Source: an uncultured Prevotellaceae bacterium (GTDB lineage: Bacteria > Bacteroidota > Bacteroidia > Bacteroidales > Bacteroidaceae). From it: a stretch of DNA of 54,728 nt. Below the pieces are notes generated by a model. That model had not been told where the DNA came from, did not search any database, and saw nothing but the letters and a program-made list of their open reading frames with translations. Each line of letters opens with the position of its first letter. Within the stretch, counting starts at the first letter, position 1. Made by a program: the position numbers and the translations under genes. Below are positions 35,499-44,927 of the stretch, in pieces. The DNA is taken from positions 1-54,728 of the forward strand of contig CALGGJ010000003.1 in the NCBI GenBank assembly GCA_937915745.1, given 5' to 3'.

Positions 35499-38400
35499 AT
35501 GAAAAGAATTCTTACTTTTGCACTGATGGCAATTCTTGCAAGCATCACCATCACAGCACAAACCACACGGACTACCACATCCACGAAGAAAACAAAAGCC
35601 AACGTCACAGGATTCATCAAAGACTCTGAAAACGCCGACGTACTCGTGCGCGCCACAATTCAGGTCATGACCGAAGACACCACCAAGATGGTGGCAGGCG
35701 GTGTGACAAACACACTTGGAGGTTTCACCATCAAGAGCATAGAAGAGGGTACATATGTAGTGAAGGTGTCATACCTCGGCTATCATAACTTCTTCCGTAA
35801 AATCACAATCAAGAACGGTGAAACCATTCACAACGTAGGTACAGTACTGCTCATACCAAACAGTGTACTCCTGCAGGCAGCCGTCGTAACCGGCGAATTG
35901 CCACAGATGGAAGTAAAGGAAGACACCATCATCTTCAATGCCGACGCATTCAAGGTTCCGGAAGGCTCAGTGCTCGAAGACCTCGTAAAGAAACTCCCCG
36001 GAGCCGAGGTTGACAGCGACGGCTCCATCAGAATCAACGGAAAGACCATCAACAAGATACTCGTCAACGGTAAGGAATTCTTCTCGAACGACAAGGATAT
36101 GGCCATGAAGAACATACCGACCGAGATTATCGACAAAATCAAGACCTACGACAAAGCCAGCGACCAGGAACGACTGACAGGTATTGCCGACGGTAACGAA
36201 GAAAGCGTTATCGACATTACACTGAAGAAGGGTATGAACAAGGGTATGATGGGTAACATCAACCTCGGTATCGGTAGCGAAGAGCAGTACCGCACCAGCC
36301 TCAACCTCAACCGCTTTGTAGATGATACATTCCAGCAGTCGATCATCGCCAACGGAAACTCAAACCCTAACAACGGCGGACGTAGCAAGACAGGCCAGAT
36401 AGGTCTCAACATGACAGCATCACAGCGCGACAAGTATGAAATCGGAGGTAACGTGCGATACAACTCAAGCAACAGCCACAACGAATCACGTTCGGCAAGC
36501 GAAAACTACGTGCTCACTACCAACACCACCTACTCCGACCGCATAAGCGCAAGCCGCAACCACAACGACCAAGTGAACGGAGACATACGTATCGAAGTGC
36601 GTCTCGACACTGCAACCACATTCCTGCTCCGCGGTTCGGGCGGATTCGGCAAGAGCGGCAGCGGCAGCGAAGGCCTCAACGCAACCTACAACACGAGCCC
36701 ATACGACTTCGATGAACTTGTAAACCCACTACGTCAGTGGTCAGATGTAGAGAACCTGCTTGCCGGATATATTGTAAACCACAACACATCAGGCTCACAC
36801 TCCGGCAGCGACTCAAAGAACGCAAGTGCCAACTGGACACTCAACCGCCGCTTCTACAACAAGCAGGGACGCAACTTCTCACTCAACGGAAGCTTCAACT
36901 ACAGCAACAGCGACAGCAAAAACTTCAACCTCACCAACGTAGAGTACTACATGCGCCAAACACGGCCATCCGACCTCATCTACCGCTACCGCACATCACC
37001 CAACAACAGCAAATCATTCTCTGCCGGATTCACATACAGCGAACCATTCGCAAACAACCTCATCCTGCAGACAACATACAGCTACAACTACAGCTACCGC
37101 AAGAACAACAGCGATACATACAACCTCGGTCTGCATCCCGACATACAGGCAATGAAAGACTCAATCGCATCAATGCTCGGATTCCTGCCAGACGACTATT
37201 ACACCTACATAGACGACTCGCTCAGCAACTACAACACGACCAGGAACGGCGACCATAACATCAACATACAACTGCGTTGGAACAACAACTTCATCACATC
37301 ATCCGTCGGTGTACAGATGCAGCCACAACACCAGCGCCTGCAGATGAACTACATGGGATTGGACATCAACACCACACGCAACTTCTTCCGCATATCGCCA
37401 ACCGTACAGTTCCGCTACCGCTTCAACCGTCAGAACCAACTCAACTTCTCGTATCGTGGTAACATGAGCCAGCCATCAATCACCGACATGATTGACATGA
37501 CCGACGACAGTAACCCACTTAGCATACGCAAAGGTAACCCACTGTTGAAAAACTCGTTCCAAAACAACTTCTCACTCGGATGGCAGAACTACATCACCGC
37601 CACAATGCAGAGCTACAACATCAACTTGTCGTTCAGCAACACAATCAACAGTATAGGAAACAAGACAACCTATAATCCGGAAGACGGTAGTTCGATACGC
37701 CAGCCAATGAACATCAACGGCAACTGGAATGCAAGTGCAAACGTGACATTCACCACCCCACTCTTCTCAAACGAACGAATCACCCTCAATACCCAGGTTC
37801 GCACAAGCTACAGCAACAATGTAAGCTTCCTGAGCCAGCAACGCAAAGATGCAAACGGAAATGCATACTACTATACTGAAAACATGGAAGAAACAACCGA
37901 CAGAACCCTGGCAAAGATTGGCCTCAACGGACGCCCGGTCGGAGTGTACGACCAATATAAGAATCAGACAAACAATCTTACCATAAACGAAAACCTCAAT
38001 GTAGGCTATCGTGCAGAATATTGGGACGTACGTGCAAGAGGCAACTTCAGCTACCAGCACCATAAGAACAAATATACCACAGTATCAAATCCTAACACAT
38101 TCAGCTTCTCCTATGGAGTTGAGAGCACAGGTAACTTCGACAACGGATGGGGATACTCTACCGATATCCAGATGAGCAGCCGTCGCGGATATGCATCGAA
38201 AGAAGCAAACACCAACGAACTCATCTGGAACGCACAAATCAGCTACCGCTTCCTCAAGGGACGTGCTGCGACACTCAGTCTCCGCTGGAACGACATCCTC
38301 GACCAGCGCAGCAACTTCAGTCGCCGAGTATCAGAAACACAAACTACCGACACATGGAACAAGACCGTTACATCCTACGTGATGGCAACATTCATCTACC

Positions 38401-38606
38401 GATTCCGACTCTTCGGCACAGCAAGCCAGCGCCGTGAAGTACGCCAGGAACGCCAAGAACGCGAAACCTACCGAGCTAACATGGAACGCGAAAACGCACA
38501 AGGAAACCAAGGCGGAGGCCAACAAGGCGGACGTAACGGAGGCAACGGCGGAGGCATGGGCGGAAACCGTGGCGGAGGCAACATGGGAGGCGGCGGACGA
38601 TTCTAA
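35499..38606 (+). CDS. Outer-membrane beta-barrel protein with carboxypeptidase-like and TonB-plug-like domains
   Basis: 1035 residues. The signal peptide is MKRILTFALMAILASITITAQ. Residues ~30-110 are a CarboxypepD-regulatory-like domain (VTGFIKDSENADVLVRATIQ, TNTLGGFTIKSIEEGTYVVK). Residues ~120-230 resemble a TonB-receptor plug (SVLEDLVKKLPGAEVDSDGS, NGKTINKILVNGKEFFSND). From ~235 a long barrel with many alternating aromatic strands follows (OMP_b-brl type). The last ~35 residues are almost pure Gly/Asn/Gln/Arg (GGNGGGMGGNRGGG...GGGRF), an unusual tail that still ends in Phe. It is probably an outer-membrane transporter or assembly protein; the ligand is unknown. No SusD partner is adjacent, so it is not a standard polysaccharide-utilisation pair. 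A bidirectional terminator follows at 38718. Confidence 0.88.
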   Translation: MKRILTFALMAILASITITAQTTRTTTSTKKTKANVTGFIKDSENADVLVRATIQVMTEDTTKMVAGGVTNTLGGFTIKSIEEGTYVVKVSYLGYHNFFRKITIKNGETIHNVGTVLLIPNSVLLQAAVVTGELPQMEVKEDTIIFNADAFKVPEGSVLEDLVKKLPGAEVDSDGSIRINGKTINKILVNGKEFFSNDKDMAMKNIPTEIIDKIKTYDKASDQERLTGIADGNEESVIDITLKKGMNKGMMGNINLGIGSEEQYRTSLNLNRFVDDTFQQSIIANGNSNPNNGGRSKTGQIGLNMTASQRDKYEIGGNVRYNSSNSHNESRSASENYVLTTNTTYSDRISASRNHNDQVNGDIRIEVRLDTATTFLLRGSGGFGKSGSGSEGLNATYNTSPYDFDELVNPLRQWSDVENLLAGYIVNHNTSGSHSGSDSKNASANWTLNRRFYNKQGRNFSLNGSFNYSNSDSKNFNLTNVEYYMRQTRPSDLIYRYRTSPNNSKSFSAGFTYSEPFANNLILQTTYSYNYSYRKNNSDTYNLGLHPDIQAMKDSIASMLGFLPDDYYTYIDDSLSNYNTTRNGDHNINIQLRWNNNFITSSVGVQMQPQHQRLQMNYMGLDINTTRNFFRISPTVQFRYRFNRQNQLNFSYRGNMSQPSITDMIDMTDDSNPLSIRKGNPLLKNSFQNNFSLGWQNYITATMQSYNINLSFSNTINSIGNKTTYNPEDGSSIRQPMNINGNWNASANVTFTTPLFSNERITLNTQVRTSYSNNVSFLSQQRKDANGNAYYYTENMEETTDRTLAKIGLNGRPVGVYDQYKNQTNNLTINENLNVGYRAEYWDVRARGNFSYQHHKNKYTTVSNPNTFSFSYGVESTGNFDNGWGYSTDIQMSSRRGYASKEANTNELIWNAQISYRFLKGRAATLSLRWNDILDQRSNFSRRVSETQTTDTWNKTVTSYVMATFIYRFRLFGTASQRREVRQERQERETYRANMERENAQGNQGGGQQGGRNGGNGGGMGGNRGGGNMGGGGRF

Positions 38607-38717
38607 AAAAACCGACGGTCACCAACACACACAAACATCCATATACCTGAAAACACAGGATATTATTAATGACAAATTTCAACTAACCTTACAAAATTAG
38701 TGAGGACACCTAAAAGA

Positions 38718-38747
38718 GGACCCGCCTGGCAAAAACCAAGCGGGTCC
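38718..38747. terminator. Bidirectional terminator between OMP gene and tRNA-Pro
   Basis: GGACCCGC (38718-38725) pairs perfectly with GCGGGTCC (38740-38747), with further TGG/CCA pairing inside. CTACTTTTC follows on the plus strand and TCTTTTAG on the minus strand, so it could end both the outer-membrane gene and the convergent tRNA transcript. Confidence 0.8.
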
Positions 38748-38777
38748 CTACTTTTCTATCAACAAACACTTAAAGTG

Positions 38778-38850
38778 TCGGGATTATGTGACTCGAACAC
38801 ACGACCCCTACGTCCCGAACGTAGTGCGCTACCAACTGCGCTAAATCCCG
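38778..38850 (-). tRNA. tRNA-Pro (anticodon CGG)
   Basis: Read on the minus strand the 73 bases fold as a cloverleaf: acceptor CGGGATT/AATCCCG, D-arm GCGC-AGTTGGTA-GCGC, anticodon stem CTACG/CGTAG with loop TTCGGGA (anticodon CGG, proline), and T-arm GTGTG-TTCGAGT-CACAT with one G-U pair. The discriminator base is A and the 3' CCA is not encoded. A promoter box lies at 38874-38881 and a terminator just downstream. Confidence 0.95.
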
Positions 38851-38873
38851 ATACAATGCATCGATTTCGGCCG

Positions 38874-38881
38874 CAAAGGTA
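38874..38881 (-). promoter_or_regulatory. Promoter -7 box for tRNA-Pro
   Basis: Minus-strand TACCTTTG lies 24 bases before the tRNA 5' end, a fitting distance for a short-leader tRNA transcript. Confidence 0.6.
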
Positions 38882-39141
38882 ATAAATAATTGACAACTGG
38901 CCAATGATAACTGAAAATAATTTGAATGAAACAGCTCTTTTTTCATTCTTCCCCCGTCGATTGCTGTTTTGCCAATACATTTACCAAAATCAGTCATTAG
39001 TGTTTTGGGTCAAACACGACGTTGAGGCAAACAGTAAATAACACGATACATATCGAGACAAAAATGCGTTAAATCAGATTAATAACAGGCCTACTCAAAA
39101 CAAAAAGCCTGCAACATTATGTCTTTGTCAAAATAATTTCG

Positions 39142-39149
39142 TACCTTTG
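39142..39149 (+). promoter_or_regulatory. Promoter -7 box for the sorting-domain/beta-helix pair
   Basis: TACCTTTG lies 35 bases before the ATG at 39184. It is preceded by AAAATAATTTCG, the same as before the pgk box. A TTTG at 39124-39127 is only 14 bases away, shorter than the usual ~19. Confidence 0.6.
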
Positions 39150-39183
39150 TGGGCTGAGAAACAATCTAACGTTGCATAAAATT

Positions 39184-39666
39184 ATGAAACAATTGAAAAC
39201 TCGATTCATTACCCTCGCTACCCTCGCGGTTATTTTTCTTTACTCCTCGGCTATGAGAGCAGAGATTATTATCACCGCCGATTCTGACACTACAGTGAAA
39301 GTAGCATCAGTGAAGAGTATTGCTTTCGACGGAGATTTCAAGACAGGCAATCTTGTAATCAATTTCGTCGATGGTTCAAACACGTCAACACCTGTTGCCA
39401 GCATCAAGCAGATCAGCATGAAGAGCGAAAGCACTGACGAGACAAGTATTGCCGACATCAATGCCGCACCTACAGTAGCAGTGAGCAAAAACATGCTCTT
39501 CATCACAGCCGATGGAGGCAGGGCCGCTGTTTACGACGCAGCCGGCCGACTGTTGCAAAGCGTGAAACTGAGCCAAGGCACCACTACCCTCTCGCTCGCA
39601 GCGCTTCCCAACGGAGTATATATTATCAATATCAACGGACACAGCATCAAGCTGAATAAACAATAA
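39184..39666 (+). CDS. Small secreted protein with C-terminal sorting-like domain
   Basis: 160 residues from the ATG at 39184 (an ATG at 39172 would add four). The signal peptide is MKQLKTRFITLATLAVIFLYSSAMRA. Residues ~28-80 form a short beta-rich region (VKVASVKSIAFDGDFKTGNL, VNFVDGSNTSTPVASIKQIS). The last ~65 residues (LFITADGGRAAVYDAAGRLL, then LSLAALPNGVYIININGHSI) resemble the immunoglobulin-like C-terminal sorting domain of type IX-secreted proteins. The next gene starts six bases downstream and begins with a similar ITFTDGTSTEE-type region, so the pair is likely an operon and may share ancestry in that module. Specific function unknown. Confidence 0.8.
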   Translation: MKQLKTRFITLATLAVIFLYSSAMRAEIIITADSDTTVKVASVKSIAFDGDFKTGNLVINFVDGSNTSTPVASIKQISMKSESTDETSIADINAAPTVAVSKNMLFITADGGRAAVYDAAGRLLQSVKLSQGTTTLSLAALPNGVYIININGHSIKLNKQ

Positions 39667-39671
39667 GTGCT

Positions 39672-42365
39672 ATGAGACTTCGCAACATATTACTGACCCT
39701 ACTTGTTGTCGCGTTCGGTATTTTTGCATTTGCCGACAACATCATAGTCATCACATTTACAGACGGCACCTCCACCGAAGAGGTCGTTGACCCGGAAACT
39801 GAAACCCTCACATTCAGTCAAACCCTCGATTCCATCATCTTCTCGAACGGCAACAGCTATGCTCTCGACGAGATTGATTACATTACATTCAAATACACCG
39901 AGGCAGGAATAAACCCATCAGACAACGACAGCACCGTTTACATCACATGGAATGGCACCGATGCACCGACAATCCGTTCGTCAGCCAGCGATGTCACGTT
40001 CGTTGTCGATGGCGGCGATGTGGTTGCCACCAATGCCGGTAAAGATACAGAATACATCTATGTGCTCGACGGTGAGAGCAGTGCCGGCAGTTTCACACTG
40101 GTGTCGAGCTACAAGAGCACAGTGCGCCTCAATGGCCTCAACCTGCAATCAACACTTGAAGAAGCACTCAACATCAAGTGTGGCAAACGTGTTGCACTCG
40201 AATTGGCCGACGGAACCACCAACACATTGGCTGACGCCTCTGCCGACAACGGGCAGAAAGGAGCCGTCTATTGCAAGGGACATCTGGAGATATCGGGGTC
40301 AGGAACTCTCAACCTCAAAGGTAACGTAAAGCACGGCATCTCGACAAAAGAGTATTTGCTAATAAAACGTACGGCCGGAACCATCAACATCACATCGGCA
40401 GCCAACGATGGCATACATGCAGGGCAATACTTTAAGATGAACGGCGGAACCCTTACCATCAACAACATAGGAGGTGACGGTATTCAGGCAGAAGCGACCG
40501 ACGACACAACCGACGAGAACAACGGACAAGTGATTATCAACGGTGGCAACATCAACATCACTACTAAGTCCGACGATGTAGCTGCCATCAAGAGCGATTC
40601 GCTGCTCACAATCACCGACGGCACACTCGCTCTCAACTGTTCGGGTAATGGCAGTAAGGGCATAAAGTCAAAGACTGATGTGGACATAAGCGGTGCCGAC
40701 ATCAACATCACTCAGACAGGCGGCCTGTACGAGGATACCGACGAAGCTGACGACAGCAGTGCGTCAGACGACACAAAGAGCTACAAAGTATATGTTTCAA
40801 TCCCTGGCTCGAACGGAGGCGGAGGCCAGTGGGGCGGCGGAGGCGGAGGTAGCTCTGCATGGTCAACCGTATATCTGTATAAGAGCGACGGCACATTGGT
40901 AAGCACTCTGACCAACAGTGTGAACGTAAGCAGCGGATATTCCACAACCACATTCTACTACTACGACTTCGGTGCCGCAACGACCGACACGTATTACTTC
41001 AAGAGCAACAACTACACATCGCGCGGCGGAGGTTCGACCACCTATGCCATTCGCTCTGTATCGTTCACAGGCCCGTCGAGTGGCAGCGATGTGTATTACA
41101 CCATAACCAGCAGCTACACTACCAGTGGCACTACGCGCACATATAGTATGAACAACGTGACGAACACCTATGCCGGAGGCAGCATATCGACCACCGAAGG
41201 CGACCTCTCAAGTTCGCACGGCATCAAGGGCGACAACTCTGTAAACATAAGTGGCGGAACGATAAGCATAAAGCAAAGCGGCACGGCAGGCAAGTCGGTC
41301 AGCACCGATTATGACATCAACATCACAGGCGGTTCACTCAGTATCACCAACGGTGCAGCCGGACAGACCAACGGCAGCACAAATTATACAGCAAAAGGTT
41401 TGACTGCCGACCGCAACGTCAACATCAAAGCTGGTACAGTGAGCATCAGCATGAGCGGCAGTGGAGGCAAAGGCATCAAGGCCGACAACAACATATACAT
41501 AGGCGACGAATCGACTGGTAGCGGACCGACCCTCACCGTTTCGACCACCGGCTCTTCACTCGGCAGCAGCTCGGGTGGCCAAGGAGGCAACCCATGGGGC
41601 GGAGGAGGAGGCCGCGAATCGTCGAACGGCAGCAGCGCCAAGGCCATAAAATGTGTAGGTAGCTACTATCAGTATGGCGGCGACATCTATGTAAGCACCA
41701 CCAGCAACGGAGCTGAAGGGATAGAGAGCAAGACATCGAGTACCACATCGATGAATTTCAATGGTGGCAACATCTTTATGAACGTATATGACGACTGCAT
41801 CAATTCGGCCGGACAGATTAACTTCAACGGCGCAAACGTGATATGTTATTCGACAGGCAACGATGCCATCGACTCCAACTACGGCCGCACGGGTGCTGTG
41901 ACTATAACCGACGGAGCTATCATCACATTCAGCCAGAAAGGCGGAGCAGAAATGGGACTCGACTGCGACGGCATGTCGTATGTCAAGATTACTGGCGGAT
42001 ACGTGGCAGCCGGCGGCGGCAATCAGGGCGGCAGTTCCACTGCACTGGCATCGGGCAGCACTCACTACAAGGTGTGGAGCAGCACAGTTCGCTACACGGC
42101 CGGCCAGTACTACAGCGTGGTTGTAGGCGGTAAGAATGTATTCACATTCCTCATGCCATGCACGGTAAGCAGCTCGCTCAATGTCTATGCAAGCTCTGCA
42201 TTCACCAGCAGCACTACCCACACCGTATATTCAGGCACCACGGCTCCTACGTCGGGCACTTCATACAGTTTCCGCGCGTCGGCAACAGCCACTGCAAAAC
42301 CGATGATATGGATAGGCAGCAACATCACATCGGGTACATCGACTACTACGTTCAGCCCGTCGTAA
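39672..42365 (+). CDS. Carbohydrate-binding beta-helix protein (Cthe_2159/PF14262-like)
   Basis: 897 residues with a signal peptide (MRLRNILLTLLVVAFGIFAF). Residues ~90-360 and ~510-790 carry the short repeated motifs of the Cthe_2159 family (NGLNLQSTLEEALNIKCGKR, GAVYCKGHLEISGSGTLNLK, IHAGQYFKMNGGTLTINN, AIKSDSLLTITDGTLALNC, ADRNVNIKAGTVSISMSG, CINSAGQINFNGANVI), a parallel beta-helix reported to bind acidic plant polysaccharides such as polygalacturonate. A Tyr/Ser/Thr-rich domain splits the helix (~385-500), and two Gly-rich hinges are present (QWGGGGGGSS; GGQGGNPWGGGGG). A beta domain closes the C-terminus. Binding to a glycan or acting at the cell surface is inference. It is coupled to the small gene upstream and followed by a strong terminator. 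Confidence 0.85.
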   Translation: MRLRNILLTLLVVAFGIFAFADNIIVITFTDGTSTEEVVDPETETLTFSQTLDSIIFSNGNSYALDEIDYITFKYTEAGINPSDNDSTVYITWNGTDAPTIRSSASDVTFVVDGGDVVATNAGKDTEYIYVLDGESSAGSFTLVSSYKSTVRLNGLNLQSTLEEALNIKCGKRVALELADGTTNTLADASADNGQKGAVYCKGHLEISGSGTLNLKGNVKHGISTKEYLLIKRTAGTINITSAANDGIHAGQYFKMNGGTLTINNIGGDGIQAEATDDTTDENNGQVIINGGNINITTKSDDVAAIKSDSLLTITDGTLALNCSGNGSKGIKSKTDVDISGADINITQTGGLYEDTDEADDSSASDDTKSYKVYVSIPGSNGGGGQWGGGGGGSSAWSTVYLYKSDGTLVSTLTNSVNVSSGYSTTTFYYYDFGAATTDTYYFKSNNYTSRGGGSTTYAIRSVSFTGPSSGSDVYYTITSSYTTSGTTRTYSMNNVTNTYAGGSISTTEGDLSSSHGIKGDNSVNISGGTISIKQSGTAGKSVSTDYDINITGGSLSITNGAAGQTNGSTNYTAKGLTADRNVNIKAGTVSISMSGSGGKGIKADNNIYIGDESTGSGPTLTVSTTGSSLGSSSGGQGGNPWGGGGGRESSNGSSAKAIKCVGSYYQYGGDIYVSTTSNGAEGIESKTSSTTSMNFNGGNIFMNVYDDCINSAGQINFNGANVICYSTGNDAIDSNYGRTGAVTITDGAIITFSQKGGAEMGLDCDGMSYVKITGGYVAAGGGNQGGSSTALASGSTHYKVWSSTVRYTAGQYYSVVVGGKNVFTFLMPCTVSSSLNVYASSAFTSSTTHTVYSGTTAPTSGTSYSFRASATATAKPMIWIGSNITSGTSTTTFSPS

Positions 42366-42470
42366 GGCTCGGAACGTGAGTTCTTTGTCGGTGATACTAC
42401 CATTAACTGAATATGGCACGACAGTAAACAGGGTGATAACCGGCTATCTGAAAACATTGGTTCTTATATG

Positions 42471-42522
42471 AGAATTCTCCCGCACGTCAGCAGATATTTG
42501 CCTGTGAGTGCGGGAGAATTCT
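42471..42522 (+). terminator. Terminator after the beta-helix gene
   Basis: AGAATTCTCCCGCAC (42471-42485) and GTGCGGGAGAATTCT (42508-42522) are perfect 15-base complements around a 22-base loop, followed by TTAAATTG. It lies 105 bases after the stop codon. The loop is long for a simple terminator. Confidence 0.75.
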
Positions 42523-42575
42523 TTAAATTGTGGGGCATTTTAAAGTTTTCTTCCGAAAGTTCAAGTATATTTTTC

Positions 42576-42641
42576 TTCACGTATATAAGTTTTTACCTTC
42601 ATGTGTTTCAGTTTTTACCCTCACGTATATGAGTCTTTCTG
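42576..42641 (+). repeat. Tandem array C: three 22-base units
   Basis: Units begin at 42576, 42598 and 42620. The first two share TTCA at their start and CAGTTTTTACC/AAGTTTTTACC at their end; the third shares CACGTATAT and GAGTCTTT with the first. A shortened related copy (TTCAAGTATAT) lies just upstream at 42560. The sequence is unrelated to arrays A and B but has the same period. Confidence 0.75.
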
Positions 42642-42818
42642 CCTTGCGAGCATGTATGTTTCACGATGTGAGCGAGACGAGATGCAGGTCTGTCGTGCAA
42701 CAACATAAAGTCTCATTACATGGGCTTTTACGGGTCTATCTCAACATATTACTTTCAAAATCGGGGTTGGTATTGCAAATAATTGCCTATTTGGAATTGC
42801 GGGTTATCAAATATTTAG

Positions 42819-42826
42819 TAACTTTG
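42819..42826 (+). promoter_or_regulatory. Promoter -7 box for fbp
   Basis: TAACTTTG matches TAnnTTTG. Transcription would start near 42833, which rules out the in-frame start at 42828 and favours the ATG at 42852. A TTTG at 42790-42793 is 25 bases away, wider than usual. Confidence 0.6.
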
Positions 42827-42851
42827 CGTGTTAAAACAAAAACGTGACGAC

Positions 42852-44927
42852 ATGAGAACACAGGCAGACCGTTCAACCGGGCCCCGTCAACATTCCGACC
42901 TACTGACTGAAGAAGCGATACGCGACGACATGCGCTACCTGCAACTTCTGGCTCAAACCTACCCCACAGTGGCCGATGCCAGCACCGAAATCATTAATCT
43001 GGAGGCTATTCTCAACCTTCCGAAACCTACCGAGCACTTCATCAGCGACCCTCATGGCGAGAGTGCGGCTTTCAACCATGTGCTGCGTAACGCATCGGGC
43101 TATGTAAGACGTAAGGTTGAAGAACTGTTTGGTGACACGCTTACCCGTCGTGAGAAACGCGAGCTGTGTACGCTCATCTACTATCCCGAACAGAAACTGG
43201 CACTCATAAAAGCCGAGCAGGCCACCCGGCGCAGCAGGCATAAGAGCAAGCAGAAACGCGAGCGCGCCGTGCACGACTTCTATGCCACGACCCTCAACCA
43301 GCTGATAAAGGTGTGTCGCGACGTGTCGTCGAAATATACGAGGTCGAAAATACGCAAGGCCCTGCCACCACAGTTTGAATACATCATCGAAGAGCTCCTG
43401 CACGAGTCGGCAGGCAGCATGGGCGACAAGAAGTATCTGTATTACAACAAGATTATCGATACCATCATCGAGACCGGTCGTTCAGAAGTGTTCATAGCCG
43501 AGCTGTGCAGGCTCATCCAGTATCTGGCCATCGACCGTCTCCACCTCTTGGGCGACATCTTCGACCGCGGTCCCGGGGCCCACCTCATCATGGACACCCT
43601 CTGCCGGTACCACAACTTCGACATTGTGTGGGGCAACCACGACATCGACTGGTTTGGAGCAGCTGCCGGCAACCGTGCCTGCATGTGCAACGTGCTGCGC
43701 ATGACACTGCGCTACGGCAATCTTTCGACCCTTGAAGACGGCTACGGAATAAACCTGCTACCACTCGCCACCTTCGCCCTCGACACCTATGGCAACGACC
43801 CTTGCGAGGTATTCAAAGTGGTGAACCTCAACGAAGAGCCACAGGAGGACATGAAGACCGAACGGCTGATGAGCCTCATGCACAAGGCCATCACCATAAT
43901 TCAGTTTAAGGAAGAGGCACGTATCATAAACCGACGTCCCGAATGGGGAATGGCCGACCGCAACCTGTTGCATCTCATCGACCACGGGGCCGGCACCATC
44001 AACATAGGCGGACGTACGTATCTGCTGCGCGACACCAACTTCCCCACCATCGACCCTGCACACCCCTACGACCTCAGTCCCGACGAAGAGGCACTGATGC
44101 ACAAACTAGAACACTCGTTCCGGGCAAGCGACAAGCTGCGAATGCACATACAGTGCCTGTTGACACACGGCTCGATGTATGCCATTTCAAACTCCAACCT
44201 CATGTTCCATGCATCAGTACCACTCAACCGCGACGGCTCGCTGAAAGAAGTAGAAATACGAGGCAAACACTACAAGGGCATTGAACTGATGAAGAAGACC
44301 GGCCGACTCGTACGCTCGGCATTCAACACCGACACCGCCCCCGACGAACGCCTCTTTGCCATCGACTACCTGTGGTATCTGTGGTGTGGAAAAGACAGTC
44401 CGCTATTTGACAAAGACCGCATGACAACCTTTGAACGATATTTCATAGAAGACACTACGGCACACACCGAACGCAAAGGATACTACTACAAATACGGAGA
44501 CAACGAGCAGGTGATGGACCTCATACTCGACAATTTCGGAGTGACAGGCACACACCGGCACATCATCAACGGACACGTACCAGTGCGCACCATCAAAGGC
44601 GAGACACCAATCAAGGCAGGAGGAAAACACCTGGTAATCGACGGTGGATTCTCGCGAGCCTATCAACCCAAGACCGGCATTGCAGGATACACACTCACGT
44701 TCCACTCCCGAGGGCTCGAACTCGTGCAACACCAACCGTTCGTATCGGCAGAAGAAGCCATACGACGCGGCGAAGACATCAAGAGTACGACACAGATAGT
44801 AGAAATGAGCCAGAACCGCATGTATGTGAAAGATACCGACAAAGGACAGCAACTGCAAAAGAAAGTGGAAGACCTAAAGAAACTGCTGTTCGCCTACCGC
44901 CACGGATGGATAAAAGAAAAACTATGA
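42852..44927 (+). CDS. fbp: Fructose-1,6-bisphosphatase class III
   Basis: Gluconeogenic enzyme releasing phosphate from fructose 1,6-bisphosphate in the cytoplasm. The 691-residue length fits the class III (FBPase_2) family also found in Firmicutes. The metallophosphatase motifs are FISDPHGESAAFNHVL, HLLGDIFDRGPGAHLIMDTL and VWGNHDIDWFGAAAGN, with later metal/phosphate residues in INGHVPVRTIKGETPIKAGG and VIDGGFSRAYQ. The ATG at 42852 is chosen because the promoter lies at 42819-42826. The stop overlaps the start of the DMP19 gene (ATGA), suggesting coupling. Confidence 0.96.
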   Translation: MRTQADRSTGPRQHSDLLTEEAIRDDMRYLQLLAQTYPTVADASTEIINLEAILNLPKPTEHFISDPHGESAAFNHVLRNASGYVRRKVEELFGDTLTRREKRELCTLIYYPEQKLALIKAEQATRRSRHKSKQKRERAVHDFYATTLNQLIKVCRDVSSKYTRSKIRKALPPQFEYIIEELLHESAGSMGDKKYLYYNKIIDTIIETGRSEVFIAELCRLIQYLAIDRLHLLGDIFDRGPGAHLIMDTLCRYHNFDIVWGNHDIDWFGAAAGNRACMCNVLRMTLRYGNLSTLEDGYGINLLPLATFALDTYGNDPCEVFKVVNLNEEPQEDMKTERLMSLMHKAITIIQFKEEARIINRRPEWGMADRNLLHLIDHGAGTINIGGRTYLLRDTNFPTIDPAHPYDLSPDEEALMHKLEHSFRASDKLRMHIQCLLTHGSMYAISNSNLMFHASVPLNRDGSLKEVEIRGKHYKGIELMKKTGRLVRSAFNTDTAPDERLFAIDYLWYLWCGKDSPLFDKDRMTTFERYFIEDTTAHTERKGYYYKYGDNEQVMDLILDNFGVTGTHRHIINGHVPVRTIKGETPIKAGGKHLVIDGGFSRAYQPKTGIAGYTLTFHSRGLELVQHQPFVSAEEAIRRGEDIKSTTQIVEMSQNRMYVKDTDKGQQLQKKVEDLKKLLFAYRHGWIKEKL

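Larger units (their letters stand above)
42366..42851. other. Intergenic region before fbp
   Basis: The 486-base gap holds a strong terminator, tandem array C and the fbp promoter box. I find no gene in it; open frames here lack recognisable features. Confidence 0.7.

Noticed and set aside
42828..42851. Upstream start for fructose bisphosphatase
   Set aside because: It would lie before the expected transcription start set by the TAACTTTG box.
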